NCBI RefSeq assembly: GCF_000155675.2
Contig: NC_020911.1
Span: 2,098,501 to 2,162,500 of the forward strand
Length of the DNA: 64,000 nucleotides
From: Octadecabacter antarcticus 307
GTDB taxonomy: Bacteria > Pseudomonadota > Alphaproteobacteria > Rhodobacterales > Rhodobacteraceae
Direction of reading: 5' to 3'
Made by a program: the position numbers and the translations under genes. Of the stretch, positions 8,472 through 18,773 are shown in pieces (the stretch's first letter is position 1; each line of letters begins with the position of its first letter). Under the pieces are notes generated by a model. It saw only the letters and a program-made list of their open reading frames with translations. It did no database searches and was not told where the DNA came from.

Positions 8472-8966
8472 ATGACACAAATCGATTACAACCGCGCCGC
8501 GAAATATTTCCTGCTGGCGGATTTTGCCAAGGGTTTCCGCCTTGGGTTCAAATACTTTTTTGCCCCCAAAGTGACGCTGAACTACCCGCATGAAAAGGGT
8601 CCGCTTTCCCCGCGTTTTCGCGGCGAACATGCGCTGCGCCGCTATCCTAACGGCGAAGAACGCTGCATTGCTTGTAAATTGTGTGAGGCAGTGTGCCCTG
8701 CCCAAGCCATCACAATCGACGCAGAACCGCGCGATGATGGGTCGCGCCGCACCACGCGTTATGACATCGACATGACCAAATGCATCTACTGTGGCTTCTG
8801 CGAAGAAGCCTGTCCGGTGGACGCAATTGTTGAGGGCCCGAATTTCGAATTCTCCACGGAAACCCGCGAAGAATTGTATTATGATAAAGAAAAACTGCTC
8901 GATAACGGCGACCGTTGGGAAGCTGAAATCGCCCGCAATCTTGAAATGGATGCACCGTACCGATGA
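8472..8966 (+). CDS. nuoI: NADH-quinone oxidoreductase subunit I
   Basis: This 164-residue ferredoxin-like subunit carries the N6a and N6b [4Fe-4S] clusters that lead electrons to N2. Two Cys motifs are complete: [12 protein letters not shown] and [15 protein letters not shown] 8472 follows GGAGG at 8462-8466. The stop codon overlaps the start of the next gene by ATGA, so translation of the CMD-like protein is probably coupled to NuoI. Confidence 0.98.
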   Translation: MTQIDYNRAAKYFLLADFAKGFRLGFKYFFAPKVTLNYPHEKGPLSPRFRGEHALRRYPNGEERCIACKLCEAVCPAQAITIDAEPRDDGSRRTTRYDIDMTKCIYCGFCEEACPVDAIVEGPNFEFSTETREELYYDKEKLLDNGDRWEAEIARNLEMDAPYR

Positions 8967-9403
8967 GCGATCAGAACAACCCCTTTGACGCATGGATGAA
9001 GGCCGGTCAGGACTGGGCAAAGGACGTGAGCCCTGAATTTGCCGATGTCATGAAGGAGTCCATGAAGGGGGTCGAAGACTTGTTTCCGACGATGTCCAAG
9101 GAATTGATGGAACAGTTTTTAGGTAAAGGGGCCAACCCCGATGCACTGGACGCCAAGACCAAACTGCTGTTGACGTTGCAGGGCCTGACAATTCAAAGCG
9201 CGTTGGCGCAAGGGATGATGGCGGAACCGCAAATTAGATTGACGATGCGCCATGCGATCGAAGCTGGCGCGACCCACAAAGAAGTCAGCGAAACAATCGC
9301 GATGGCTGGCATGTTCGGCGGCGCACCGGCAATGGCCAAGGTCATGGAATTGGCCAAGGACGTTTTCGACAAAGACGACACTGAAAAGGACAAAAACACA
9401 TGA
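8963..9403 (+). CDS. Carboxymuconolactone decarboxylase-like protein embedded in the nuo operon
   Basis: This 146-residue, probably all-helical protein has a C-terminal half ([20 protein letters not shown], then [20 protein letters not shown]) that fits the CMD/AhpD fold. It contains no cysteine at all, so the CxxC thiol chemistry of AhpD is excluded; it is closer to the non-redox branch. The N-terminal 60 residues ([19 protein letters not shown]) form a charged helical extension. It overlaps nuoI and nuoJ by ATGA at both ends, the tightest coupling in this cluster. That argues for a complex I role such as assembly, but no function can be read from the sequence. Confidence 0.8.
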   Translation: MSDQNNPFDAWMKAGQDWAKDVSPEFADVMKESMKGVEDLFPTMSKELMEQFLGKGANPDALDAKTKLLLTLQGLTIQSALAQGMMAEPQIRLTMRHAIEAGATHKEVSETIAMAGMFGGAPAMAKVMELAKDVFDKDDTEKDKNT

Positions 9404-10005
9404 CCCCAGTAGTGATTGCCTTTTACGCTTTCGCGGCGACGACGATTGGCGGCGGTCTGATGACTGTGCTGGCGCGCAACCCTGTGCATTCAGTGCTGTG
9501 GCTGATCCTCGCGTTCTTGTCGTCGGCGGGTCTGTTCGTACTGCTCGGGGCGGAATTTGTCGCGATGTTGTTGATCATTGTTTACGTCGGCGCGGTTGCG
9601 GTGTTGTTCTTGTTCGTTGTCATGATGCTCGATGTGGATTTTGCCGAACTCAAGGCTGAGATGGCCCGCTATATGCCGCTCGCGCTGCTGATTGGCGTTG
9701 TTTTATTGATGCAACTCGCGATGGCCTTCGGCGTTTGGGATTATTCGGACGGGTTTGAAACCCGCCTTGCGCAGCCAATCGTGGACGTTGAAAACACCAA
9801 ACAGCTGGGACTTGTGATTTATGATGATTATTTCCTGATTTTCCAGTTGTCGGGCTTGATCCTGTTGGTCGCAATGATCGGGGCAATCGTGCTGACGCTT
9901 CGCCACCGCACAGACGTCAAACGCCAGAACGTGATGGTGCAGATGTCACGTGATCCGGCGAAGGCGATGGAACTCAAAGATGTGAAACCGGGGCAGGGAC
10001 TGTAA
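9400..10005 (+). CDS. nuoJ: NADH-quinone oxidoreductase subunit J
   Basis: This 201-residue membrane subunit lies between NuoH and the antiporter-like subunits. Five hydrophobic segments are visible. The third one region, [20 protein letters not shown], is the conserved helix with the pi-bulge that couples quinone chemistry to proton pumping in the family. A C-terminal cytosolic tail carries [19 protein letters not shown]. The ATG overlaps the previous stop, and nuoK starts two bases after the TAA. Confidence 0.97.
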   Translation: MTPVVIAFYAFAATTIGGGLMTVLARNPVHSVLWLILAFLSSAGLFVLLGAEFVAMLLIIVYVGAVAVLFLFVVMMLDVDFAELKAEMARYMPLALLIGVVLLMQLAMAFGVWDYSDGFETRLAQPIVDVENTKQLGLVIYDDYFLIFQLSGLILLVAMIGAIVLTLRHRTDVKRQNVMVQMSRDPAKAMELKDVKPGQGL

Positions 10006-10007
10006 TT

Positions 10008-10313
10008 ATGATCGGACTTGAACATTATCTAACGGTCGCCGCCGCACTCTTCGTCATCGGGATCTTTGGGCTTTTCCTGAACCGCAAGAACGTGATCATC
10101 CTGTTGATGAGCATTGAATTGATGCTGCTCGCGGTGAACATCAACTTGGTGGCGTTTTCCAGCTATCTTGGCGATCTCGCGGGGCAGGTGTTTACCTTGT
10201 TTGTGCTGACGGTTGCCGCCGCAGAGGCCGCGATTGGCCTCGCGATCCTCGTATGTTTCTTTCGCAATCGCGGGACGATTGATGTCGAAGACGTCAACGT
10301 CATGAAAGGCTAA
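10008..10313 (+). CDS. nuoK: NADH-quinone oxidoreductase subunit K
   Basis: This 101-residue subunit has three transmembrane helices, the standard NuoK size and layout. The conserved membrane glutamates appear in [20 protein letters not shown] (helix 2) and [13 protein letters not shown] (helix 3); they form part of the proton path. The gene lies two bases after nuoJ and five bases before nuoL. Confidence 0.98.
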   Translation: MIGLEHYLTVAAALFVIGIFGLFLNRKNVIILLMSIELMLLAVNINLVAFSSYLGDLAGQVFTLFVLTVAAAEAAIGLAILVCFFRNRGTIDVEDVNVMKG

Positions 10314-10318
10314 GACCC

Positions 10319-12490
10319 ATGGAAACCATTACCCTATTCGCCCCGCTCGTCGGTGCCATTGTCGCCGGCTTTGGCTGGAAAATCATGGGCGAGGTTGCGG
10401 CGCAGTGGCTGACGACGGGTCTGCTGTTCCTTGCGGCGTTCTTCAGTTGGATCATCTTATTGACGTTCGACGCATCTGCGCATGAAAACGGCTACTACAC
10501 GATTGAGCTGATGCGCTGGATCCAATCGGGAACGCTGGACGCGTCTTGGGGCATCCGCATGGATCGTCTTACGGCGATTATGTTGGTTGTGATCAACACG
10601 GTGTCGGCTTTGGTTCACCTGTATTCGTTCGGCTACATGGCGCACGATGAAAACTTCGGAGAAGGCGTGGCTTATAAGGCGCGGTTCTTTGCATACCTAA
10701 GCTTCTTTACCTTCGCGATGTTGATGCTGGTGACAGCAAACAATCTCGTGCAGATGTTCTTTGGTTGGGAAGGCGTGGGCGTTGCGTCGTATCTTTTGAT
10801 CGGCTTTTACTATAAAAAACCATCCGCCAATGCTGCGGCGATAAAAGCGTTCGTCGTCAACCGTGTGGGCGATTTTGGATTTGCGCTTGGCATCTTTGCG
10901 ATCTTCTACCTCACTGGATCGGTCAGCTTTGATGTGATCTTTGCTGAGGCCCCTGCGTTGGCCGAAACCACGCTGACGTTCTTGTGGCGTGATTGGAATG
11001 CCGCCGAAGTGATCGCGTTGCTGTTGTTCGTTGGCGCCATGGGTAAATCAGCGCAATTGTTCCTGCACACATGGTTGCCTGACGCGATGGAAGGCCCCAC
11101 ACCTGTGTCGGCGTTGATTCACGCCGCGACCATGGTGACGGCGGGTGTTTTCCTTATCTGCCGCATGTCGCCGATCATGGAATTCGCACCATCTGCGACC
11201 AGTTTTGTTGTCTTTATTGGCGCGTCCACAGCGTTTGTTGCGGCGACCATCGGTCTGGTTCAAAACGACATCAAACGCGTAATTGCTTATTCCACTATGT
11301 CGCAGCTGGGCTACATGTTTGTGGCTGCGGGCCTTGGGGTTTATTCCGTCGCGATGTTCCACCTGCTGACACATGCGTTCTTTAAGGCGATGTTGTTCCT
11401 AGGGGCGGGGTCGGTGATTCACGGGATGCACCACGAACAAGACATGCGAAACTACGGCGGGCTGCGCCACAAATTGCCATGGACGTTCCGCGCTATGATG
11501 ATCGGCACGCTGGCGATCACAGGTTTCGGTATTCCGTTGCTGTATATTGGGTTCCCCGTCGGGTTTGCGGGCTTTGTGTCCAAGGACGCGATCATTGAAT
11601 CCGCATATGCAGCGGGGGGTGGCTACGCATTCTGGATGTTGGTCGTCGCGGCGCTGTTCACCAGTTTTTATAGCTGGCGTCTGATGTTCTTGACGTTCTA
11701 CGGCAAACCGCGCGGCGATAAGCATACCCATGAACATGCACATGAATCGCCCAACGTGATGCTCGCGCCCCTCGCGGTGCTTGCGATTGGCGCGGTCTTT
11801 GCGGGCATGCTGTTTTACAAGCCGTTCTTCGGAAACGCGAAATATGTTGGCCAGTATTTTGGTGTGGCTTACGCTGAACAGGGTGCACACGCTGAAGGCG
11901 GCGATGATCACGCCGATGAGGCTGCTGAGAGCCATGGCGAAGAAAACCACGGCGACCAAACCACGAATGATGAGGCCAACGGCTACGACGAAGCCGAAAG
12001 CCACGGTGAGGTCCATTACGCATTTGCAGGTGAGCCGGGTCAGGGCGCGATCTATGTGTCGCCCGACAATACCACCCTTGATGATGCCCATAGCGTCCCG
12101 ATATGGGTGAAATTGTCACCGTTTGTCGCGATGGTACTGGGTTTTTCCATGGCTTGGTTGTTCTATATTCGCAGTCCGCATTTGCCGCGCCAGCTCGCGC
12201 AGCAGCAGGCACCGCTGTATAATTTCCTGCTCAATAAGTGGTATTTTGATGAACTGTACGACGCGATTTTCGTGAAGCCAGCCATGTGGCTGGGCAAGTT
12301 CCTGTGGAAGCGCGGTGATGGCAATATCATCGACGGTGGTTTGAACGGAATTGCGTTGGGTATAGTCCCCATGCTGACCCGCCTCGCGGGGCGGGCGCAG
12401 TCCGGTTATGTCTTCACCTACGTGTTTGCCATGGTAATCGGCCTTGTGGTGATCCTCACCTACTTCACGATCACGGGGAACTATGAATAA
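10319..12490 (+). CDS. nuoL: NADH-quinone oxidoreductase subunit L
   Basis: This is the distal antiporter-like proton-pumping subunit with the long lateral helix. The protein has 723 residues, longer than the roughly 610 of E. coli NuoL. Conserved stretches include [19 protein letters not shown] near residue 145 (pumping glutamate), [19 protein letters not shown] near 240 (helix 7/8 Lys) and [10 protein letters not shown] near 326. The extra length is mostly a His/Asp/Glu-rich stretch at about 520-567 ([16 protein letters not shown]), placed before the C-terminal lateral-helix region. The stop overlaps the nuoM start as TAATG. Confidence 0.98.
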   Translation: METITLFAPLVGAIVAGFGWKIMGEVAAQWLTTGLLFLAAFFSWIILLTFDASAHENGYYTIELMRWIQSGTLDASWGIRMDRLTAIMLVVINTVSALVHLYSFGYMAHDENFGEGVAYKARFFAYLSFFTFAMLMLVTANNLVQMFFGWEGVGVASYLLIGFYYKKPSANAAAIKAFVVNRVGDFGFALGIFAIFYLTGSVSFDVIFAEAPALAETTLTFLWRDWNAAEVIALLLFVGAMGKSAQLFLHTWLPDAMEGPTPVSALIHAATMVTAGVFLICRMSPIMEFAPSATSFVVFIGASTAFVAATIGLVQNDIKRVIAYSTMSQLGYMFVAAGLGVYSVAMFHLLTHAFFKAMLFLGAGSVIHGMHHEQDMRNYGGLRHKLPWTFRAMMIGTLAITGFGIPLLYIGFPVGFAGFVSKDAIIESAYAAGGGYAFWMLVVAALFTSFYSWRLMFLTFYGKPRGDKHTHEHAHESPNVMLAPLAVLAIGAVFAGMLFYKPFFGNAKYVGQYFGVAYAEQGAHAEGGDDHADEAAESHGEENHGDQTTNDEANGYDEAESHGEVHYAFAGEPGQGAIYVSPDNTTLDDAHSVPIWVKLSPFVAMVLGFSMAWLFYIRSPHLPRQLAQQQAPLYNFLLNKWYFDELYDAIFVKPAMWLGKFLWKRGDGNIIDGGLNGIALGIVPMLTRLAGRAQSGYVFTYVFAMVIGLVVILTYFTITGNYE

Positions 12491-14031
12491 TGGATAACCT
12501 TCTTTCCATCACCACGTTCATCCCCGCGATTGCTGCCGGTATCCTCGCGGTGTTCTTACGCGACGATAATGAGGCCGCGCAGCGCAATGCCAAATGGCTG
12601 GCCATGGCTGCCACCACGATGACGTTTCTTGTGTCGCTGTTCATTCTGTTCGGTTTCGATGCGCAGGATACAGGGTTTCAGTTCGTCGAAGAACGCACAT
12701 GGATCATGGGCCTAAACTACAAAATGGGCGTTGACGGGATATCGATCCTATTTGTGATGTTGACCACGTTCCTGATGCCGATCGTGATCGCATCGTGTTG
12801 GACAGTGAACACCCGCGTCAAAGAATATATGATTGCATTCCTGTTGTTGGAAACGCTGATGCTCGGCGTGTTCATGGCGCTGGATCTTGTGTTGTTCTAC
12901 CTGTTCTTTGAAGCTGGTCTGATCCCGATGTTCCTGATCATTGGCATCTGGGGCGGCAAGGACCGCATCTATGCGTCGTTCAAATTCTTTCTTTATACCT
13001 TCCTTGGTTCTGTGCTGATGCTGGTGGCGATGGTTGGCATGTTTTCGGCGGCTGGCACGACGGACATTCCATCTTTGATGGGCTTTCCGTTTAACACCGA
13101 CGATTTTGCTATCCTTGGTATCCAGATCGTTGGCGGCATGCAGACGTTGCTTTGGCTGGCGTTCTTTGCGTCCTTTGCGGTGAAAATGCCGATGTGGCCA
13201 GTCCATACTTGGCTGCCCGATGCGCACGTGCAGGCGCCGACTGCGGGGTCCGTTGTACTGGCAGCAATCCTGCTGAAAATGGGTGGTTACGGTTTCTTGC
13301 GCTTCTCGCTGCCGATGTTCCCTGTGGGATCAGACGTTATGGCGCCGCTGGTGCTTTGGATGTCTGCGATCGCGATCGTTTACACGTCGCTTGTGGCACT
13401 GGTGCAAGAAGACATGAAGAAACTGATCGCTTATTCATCCGTCGCCCATATGGGATTCGTGACGATGGGTATTTTCACGTTTAACCAACAGGGCCTTGAT
13501 GGTGCGATCTTCCAGATGATCTCACACGGCTTCATTTCGGGTGCTTTGTTCTTGTGTGTGGGCGTGATCTACGACCGGATGCACACCCGCGAAATTGACG
13601 CTTACGGCGGTCTCGTAAACCGCATGCCAGCCTACGCGATGATTTTCATGTTCTTCACGATGGCAAATGTCGGCCTGCCGGGAACGTCTGGCTTCGTTGG
13701 TGAATTCCTTACGCTGGTCGGTGTGTTCCAAGTCAACACATGGGTTGCCGCCGTCGCTACGTCCGGTGTGATCTTGTCGGCGGCCTATGCGCTGTGGCTG
13801 TATCGCCGCGTCGTTATGGGTGATCTGATTAAGGAGAGCCTTAAAACCATCACCGACATGACGACCCGTGAGCGTTGGATTTTCACGCCGTTGGTCGTCA
13901 TGACCCTGCTTTTGGGCGTCTATCCCGCCCTTGTCACCGATATTATCGGGCCATCGGTCGCCGCATTGGTGGACCAAGTTGAAACTGCTCAGGCGGCGTA
14001 TGACGCGGCCACGCAAGCGGCCCAGAACTAA
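12490..14031 (+). CDS. nuoM: NADH-quinone oxidoreductase subunit M
   Basis: This is the middle antiporter-like proton-pumping subunit of the membrane arm, 513 residues with about 14 hydrophobic helices. Conserved features are [20 protein letters not shown] near residue 138 (key glutamate), [20 protein letters not shown] near 235 (key lysine and His) and [14 protein letters not shown] near 315. The C-terminus is a short Ala/Gln-rich tail. The start overlaps the nuoL stop by one base and nuoN follows 11 bases later. Confidence 0.98.
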   Translation: MDNLLSITTFIPAIAAGILAVFLRDDNEAAQRNAKWLAMAATTMTFLVSLFILFGFDAQDTGFQFVEERTWIMGLNYKMGVDGISILFVMLTTFLMPIVIASCWTVNTRVKEYMIAFLLLETLMLGVFMALDLVLFYLFFEAGLIPMFLIIGIWGGKDRIYASFKFFLYTFLGSVLMLVAMVGMFSAAGTTDIPSLMGFPFNTDDFAILGIQIVGGMQTLLWLAFFASFAVKMPMWPVHTWLPDAHVQAPTAGSVVLAAILLKMGGYGFLRFSLPMFPVGSDVMAPLVLWMSAIAIVYTSLVALVQEDMKKLIAYSSVAHMGFVTMGIFTFNQQGLDGAIFQMISHGFISGALFLCVGVIYDRMHTREIDAYGGLVNRMPAYAMIFMFFTMANVGLPGTSGFVGEFLTLVGVFQVNTWVAAVATSGVILSAAYALWLYRRVVMGDLIKESLKTITDMTTRERWIFTPLVVMTLLLGVYPALVTDIIGPSVAALVDQVETAQAAYDAATQAAQN

Positions 14032-14042
14032 GGAAACGACAG

Positions 14043-15482
14043 ATGATGTCCCAAGATTTGAACGCCATCCTGCCGGAAATCATCCTGTCGCTGTTTGCGA
14101 TGGGCGCGCTTCTGGCGGCGGTTTACACGGTGAAAGACAAAGCTGCGCCATTGCTGGTCTGGATCACATCCGGCCTGTTTGTCGTACTCGCGTTCTGGAT
14201 TGCCACCACGGGTGAGGGAACAACCACAGCGTTCTCTGGCATGTTCGTTGATGATGCATTTTCGCGCTTCGCAAAGGTTGCTATTCTACTTGCCGCTGCC
14301 GCCGTTCTGGTGATGTCACAAGATTATATGGCCAAACGCGATCTGCTGCGGTTCGAATATCCGATCCTGATTGCCTTGTCGGTTGTAGGCATGATGATGA
14401 TGGTATCTGCGGGCGACTTGATGTTGCTTTATATGGGGTTAGAACTGCAATCACTGGCCTTGTACGTTGTCGCGTCCCTGCGTCGTGACAGCCTGAAATC
14501 CACCGAAGCGGGCCTGAAGTATTTCGTGCTCGGCGCATTGTCGTCGGGTCTGTTGCTGTACGGTGCATCGTTGACCTACGGTTTCTCTGGTACGACGTCG
14601 TTTGTCGGTATTCTAGAGGCGACGGATGGTGGTGTGTCGCTCGGCCTGTTGTTCGGCCTTGTGTTTATGACCACTGGCTTCGCGTTCAAAGTGTCAGCTG
14701 CGCCGTTCCATATGTGGACGCCGGATGTCTATGAAGGGTCGCCAACACCTGTCACGGCCTTTTTCGCGACGGCCCCGAAGATTGCGGCGATGGCATTGTT
14801 TGCGCGGGTGATGCACGATGCGTTCGGCGAATCGGTTGACGACTGGCAGCAGATTGTTGCGTTCCTGTCGGTCCTGTCCATGTTCATTGGTGGCATTGCA
14901 GCCATCGGGCAGACGGACATCAAACGCCTGATGGCCTATTCTTCCATCGCACATATGGGCTTTGCGCTTATGGGGCTGGCGGCGGGGACGGCGTTTGGCG
15001 TGCAGGCGATGCTGGTTTATCTGGCGATCTATGTGGCGATGAACATCGGGACGTTTGCGTTCATTCTATCGATGGAAAAGGACGGCATGCCTGTCACCAA
15101 CATCGCGTCGCTGAACATGTATTCCAAACGCGAACCGCTCAAGGCGCTTGCGATGCTAATCTTGCTGTTCTCCCTCGCGGGCGTTCCACCAATGCTTGGC
15201 TTCTTTGGTAAGTTCTACGTCCTGCGGGCGGCTTACGGTGCGGGGCTTGGGTGGCTTGCGGTTGCGGGCGTCGTAGCGTCTGTCATCGGTGCGTTCTATT
15301 ATCTGCGCATCGTGTTTTTCATGTACTTCGGGTCCGAACAGGACGTGCAGTTGGATCGCAATAGATCAACCGTGTTGTGGGGCTTCTTGGTGGCATCAGC
15401 CACGGTGATGATTCTAGGCGTTATAAACCTGTTTGGGATTGAACCGCTCGCCAAAGCTGCGTCGTTGGCTCTTGTCAATTGA
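14043..15482 (+). CDS. nuoN: NADH-quinone oxidoreductase subunit N
   Basis: This is the third antiporter-like subunit and the last complex I gene in the cluster, 479 residues and highly hydrophobic. Landmarks are [20 protein letters not shown] near residue 130, [20 protein letters not shown] near 218 and [20 protein letters not shown] near 295. Two ATGs stand in tandem at 14043 and 14046. The 3' end overlaps the start region of birA, so birA through rnj are probably cotranscribed with nuo. Confidence 0.98.
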   Translation: MMSQDLNAILPEIILSLFAMGALLAAVYTVKDKAAPLLVWITSGLFVVLAFWIATTGEGTTTAFSGMFVDDAFSRFAKVAILLAAAAVLVMSQDYMAKRDLLRFEYPILIALSVVGMMMMVSAGDLMLLYMGLELQSLALYVVASLRRDSLKSTEAGLKYFVLGALSSGLLLYGASLTYGFSGTTSFVGILEATDGGVSLGLLFGLVFMTTGFAFKVSAAPFHMWTPDVYEGSPTPVTAFFATAPKIAAMALFARVMHDAFGESVDDWQQIVAFLSVLSMFIGGIAAIGQTDIKRLMAYSSIAHMGFALMGLAAGTAFGVQAMLVYLAIYVAMNIGTFAFILSMEKDGMPVTNIASLNMYSKREPLKALAMLILLFSLAGVPPMLGFFGKFYVLRAAYGAGLGWLAVAGVVASVIGAFYYLRIVFFMYFGSEQDVQLDRNRSTVLWGFLVASATVMILGVINLFGIEPLAKAASLALVN

Positions 15483-16230
15483 AATTGCGGACTGGCCGGC
15501 CGGGGTCGGCCGTTTTTCGTTTGATGAAGTCACGTCGACCCTTGATGTTGCTTGCGAACAGGCGGTGCAGCACCAGAACGCCACATGGTTCACGGCGATC
15601 CGTCAAACGGCGTCACGGGGGCGGCGGGGCAGGCCTTGGGTCGCCCCTGTGGGTAATTTTTACGGTACACTTTCGGTGCCCTGCAGCGACCCGGAAACGG
15701 CGTCACTGCGCAGTTTTGTTGCCGCCCTTGCAGTGCATGATGCTTTACGTGCGGTGATGGGTGATGGTCCAAAACTGGCGTTGAAATGGCCCAATGATGT
15801 GTTGCTGAATGATGGCAAGGTTGCGGGTATTCTGCTGGAAAGCATTTTGGTGCAGGGCCAGATGTGGGGCGTAGCCGTGGGGATCGGGGTGAACCTGATC
15901 GCCGCGCCTGACATGGCGCAGGTCGAAGAGGGCGCGCTCTACCCAGTGTCGGTGAAAACTGAGTCCGGGGTCGATGTGACGCCCGACGCGTTCCTAAAAC
16001 ACCTTGCGCCAGCATTCGCACAGTGGGATGGGCAATTGACCACCTACGGCTTTGCCCCTATCCGCACAGCATGGTTGGCACGTGCCGCGCGGCTTGGTGA
16101 AACCATTACCGCACGTCTTCCAACTGAAGATGTAATTGGGCGCTTTGATACTGTCGATGAAAACGGCTATCTGGTCCTGAACACCGCCAAAGGACCGCGA
16201 AACATCGCGGCGGCGGATGTGTTTTTCTAG
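15472..16230 (+). CDS. birA: Biotin--[acetyl-CoA-carboxylase] ligase
   Basis: The enzyme attaches biotin to the carrier domain of biotin-dependent carboxylases by way of biotinyl-AMP. Visible motifs are [11 protein letters not shown] (the biotinyl-5'-AMP loop), [21 protein letters not shown] and VGIGVNLIA. There is no N-terminal DNA-binding domain, so it is the non-regulatory short form, about 252 residues. The frame has no ATG at the start. TTG 15472 is the best candidate because the product then opens directly into the catalytic domain; TTG 15433 or 15439 are alternatives. It overlaps nuoN by 11 bases, and coaX follows 13 bases after its stop. Confidence 0.93.
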   Translation: MSIEIADWPAGVGRFSFDEVTSTLDVACEQAVQHQNATWFTAIRQTASRGRRGRPWVAPVGNFYGTLSVPCSDPETASLRSFVAALAVHDALRAVMGDGPKLALKWPNDVLLNDGKVAGILLESILVQGQMWGVAVGIGVNLIAAPDMAQVEEGALYPVSVKTESGVDVTPDAFLKHLAPAFAQWDGQLTTYGFAPIRTAWLARAARLGETITARLPTEDVIGRFDTVDENGYLVLNTAKGPRNIAAADVFF

Positions 16231-16243
16231 GAAGGGTGGCCAA

Positions 16244-17020
16244 ATGCTGCTGTGCATCGATACAGGAAATACCAACACAGTCTTCGCCCTTTGGGACGGG
16301 ACTGAATTCCTTTGCACATTTCGCTGTGCGACCGAATGGCAGCGTACGGCAGACCAGTATTTCGTCTGGTGGAGCACGCTTTTGCACCACAACAAGATCG
16401 ATGCAGAAATAGACGAGGTGATCATCTCGTCAACCGTGCCGCGCGTGGTGTTCAATCTGCGCGTGATGTCGGATCGCTATTTCAACACGCGACCCTATGT
16501 GATCGGTAAGCCGGACTGCCTGTTGCCCATTGCCCCGCGCGTGGACGCGGGGGTACAAGTTGGACCTGATCGTCTGGCAAATGCGACAGCCGCATTTGAC
16601 CGCCACGGCGGTGATGTGGTGGTTGTGGATTTTGGGACTGCAACGAACTTTGACGTCGTGGCCCATGATGGCGCCTACGTTGGCGGCGTAATTGCTCCCG
16701 GTGTGAACCTCAGCCTTGAAGCGCTCCACCAAGCGGCCGCCGCATTGCCCCACGTCGATATTACCAAACCGCAGTCCGTGATCGGAACAAACACCGTGGC
16801 CTGCATACAATCGGGTATTTTCTGGGGCTATGTCGGCCTCATTAATGGCCTGTGTGAACGGATAAAGGGCGAGTACGGCCGCCCCATGAAAGTCGTAGGA
16901 ACCGGAGGGCTGGCACCATTGTTTTCAAGTGGTTACGCCCTTTTTGATACAATCGAAGATGACCTGACGATGCACGGACTGACCGTGATCCACAGGTACA
17001 ACAAGGACCAAAATAACTAA
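16244..17020 (+). CDS. coaX: Type III pantothenate kinase
   Basis: It phosphorylates pantothenate in the first step of coenzyme A synthesis. The 258 residues show the ASKHA-fold phosphate motifs LLCIDTGNTNTVFALWDG at the N-terminus, VGPDRLANATAAF near 110 and VVDFGTATNFDVV near 130, followed by GGVIAPGVNLSLEAL. ATG 16244 follows GAAGG at 16231-16235; an in-frame ATG at 16217 would overlap birA. It stands between birA and rnj, a conserved alphaproteobacterial order. rnj starts one base after its stop. Confidence 0.97.
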   Translation: MLLCIDTGNTNTVFALWDGTEFLCTFRCATEWQRTADQYFVWWSTLLHHNKIDAEIDEVIISSTVPRVVFNLRVMSDRYFNTRPYVIGKPDCLLPIAPRVDAGVQVGPDRLANATAAFDRHGGDVVVVDFGTATNFDVVAHDGAYVGGVIAPGVNLSLEALHQAAAALPHVDITKPQSVIGTNTVACIQSGIFWGYVGLINGLCERIKGEYGRPMKVVGTGGLAPLFSSGYALFDTIEDDLTMHGLTVIHRYNKDQNN

Positions 17021-17021
17021 T

Positions 17022-18692
17022 ATGAGCAAAGCTAGATTAATGTATCTCCCCCTCGGTGGCGCGGGCGAGATTGGTATGAATTGTTACGTTTACGGCTATG
17101 GCCCCGCGGACGCAGAACGCCTGATCGTCGTGGATTTGGGTGTCACGTTCCCCGACATGGACGGCACACCGGGGGTCGATTTGATCCTGCCGGATATTTC
17201 GTGGCTCGCAGCCCGCAAAAGCCAGATTGAGGCGATTTTCATCACCCACGGTCACGAAGACCACGTTGGCGCTGTTGGTCATTTGTACGAACGCCTTGGT
17301 GCGCCAATTTATGCGCGTGCGTTCACGGCCAACCTCGCGCGGCGCAAGATGTCTGAACACGGGTTCTCTGACAAGACCGTGAAGACTGTCGGCAAATGGC
17401 CAGAAACCGTAAAGGCTGGCCCGTTTGAGGTTGGATTTGTGCCGATTTCGCATTCGATACCCGAAAGCTCGGGCCTCGTGATCGACAGCAAAGGGGGGCG
17501 GATCATCCACACCGGCGATTTCAAGATTGATGTCGAACCCGGTATCGGTGAGCCGTTCGATCATGATCTTTGGGCGTCATTGGGCAAAGACGGTGTCAAA
17601 GCGCTGGTGTGCGATTCCACCAATGTGTTTTCGCGCGAAGAAGGCCGCAGCGAGTCCACTGTCGGGCCAGAGATCGAAAAGTTCCTAATCAACGCCAAAG
17701 GCATGGTTGCGGCGACCACATTTGCGTCCAACGTGTCGCGCGTTCGCACGATTGCGCTGGCAGCTGAACGTGCGGGTCGGTCTGTGTGTTTGCTGGGCCG
17801 TTCCATGCGACGCATGGTCGAAGCCGCAACCGAAGTTGGCATTTTGAACGACTTCCCAAATGTGATTCCACCAGAAGACGTGGGCAATTTCCCGCGCGAA
17901 AACGTGCTGTTGTTGGTGACAGGATCGCAAGGCGAACGCCGCGCAGCGTCTGCACAACTGGCCAACGGCAAGTACATGGGCATCACGATGAAAGAGGGCG
18001 ACACGTTCCTGTTTTCATCCAAAACCATTCCTGGAAACGAGAAGGGTGTCATCCATGTCATGAACCAATTCAGTGAGTTGGGTGTTGATGTGGTCGACGA
18101 TTCCAGTGGCGGGTTGTATCATGTTTCCGGCCACGCGAACCGCCCCGATCTGGACACCATGCGCGATTTGATCAAGCCACAAACGCTGATCCCGATGCAC
18201 GGTGAACACCGCCACTTGCGCGAGCACGTTAAGATCGGCGAGGCCGCTGGCGTACAAGGCGTGCTGGCTGTAAACGGGATGATGATTGATCTGTCCGGCA
18301 ACAAGCCGAAGGTTGTTGAGCACATCGAGACGGGCCGCATGTATCTGGATGGATCGGTCAAAGTCGGCCAGTTTGACGGTGTGGTCCGCGACCGCATTCG
18401 CATGGCACTAAATGGCCATGTGATCGTGACGCTGATCATTGACGAAAACGGTGATCCGATGGGTGACCCTTGGTGCGAAATCATGGGCCTGCCAAAACAG
18501 GGGCGTAACAATGCGCCGCTCGCGGATGTCCTAGAAGAAGACCTGAGCCAGTTCTTGGCGCGCGCCAATGATCGCACGTTGGCCGATGATGATAAGCTCG
18601 AAAAAGAGCTGCGCACCATCACGCGTAAGACCGCCCATGGCGAAATTGGCAAGAAGCCAGAAGTGACTGTGGTTATTTCACGACTGGCGTAA
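17022..18692 (+). CDS. rnj: Ribonuclease J
   Basis: This metallo-beta-lactamase/beta-CASP ribonuclease acts in mRNA decay and RNA maturation, with both endo- and 5'-exonuclease activity in the family. The protein has 556 residues. The metal-binding motif THGHEDHVGAVGH lies near residue 75, and further ligands are HSIPES, HTGDFKID and the late VSGHANRPD and PMHGEHRHL motifs. The beta-CASP domain and a C-terminal dimerisation region follow. The gene ends just before a strong terminator, closing the nuo-birA-coaX-rnj run. Confidence 0.97.
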   Translation: MSKARLMYLPLGGAGEIGMNCYVYGYGPADAERLIVVDLGVTFPDMDGTPGVDLILPDISWLAARKSQIEAIFITHGHEDHVGAVGHLYERLGAPIYARAFTANLARRKMSEHGFSDKTVKTVGKWPETVKAGPFEVGFVPISHSIPESSGLVIDSKGGRIIHTGDFKIDVEPGIGEPFDHDLWASLGKDGVKALVCDSTNVFSREEGRSESTVGPEIEKFLINAKGMVAATTFASNVSRVRTIALAAERAGRSVCLLGRSMRRMVEAATEVGILNDFPNVIPPEDVGNFPRENVLLLVTGSQGERRAASAQLANGKYMGITMKEGDTFLFSSKTIPGNEKGVIHVMNQFSELGVDVVDDSSGGLYHVSGHANRPDLDTMRDLIKPQTLIPMHGEHRHLREHVKIGEAAGVQGVLAVNGMMIDLSGNKPKVVEHIETGRMYLDGSVKVGQFDGVVRDRIRMALNGHVIVTLIIDENGDPMGDPWCEIMGLPKQGRNNAPLADVLEEDLSQFLARANDRTLADDDKLEKELRTITRKTAHGEIGKKPEVTVVISRLA

Positions 18693-18721
18693 ATCCAGCC
18701 TGATAACAAAACCATAAAAAC

Positions 18722-18755
18722 AAAAAAGGGGCACCCGATTGGGTGCCCCTTTTTT
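18722..18755. terminator. Bidirectional Rho-independent terminator
   Basis: A perfect 15-bp stem AAAAAAGGGGCACCC (18722-18736) / GGGTGCCCCTTTTTT (18741-18755) has a GATT loop. T-runs on both strands let it serve rnj on the plus strand and the convergent DEAD-box helicase on the minus strand. Confidence 0.95.
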
Positions 18756-18773
18756 GTTTGTTAGTTGAACGGT

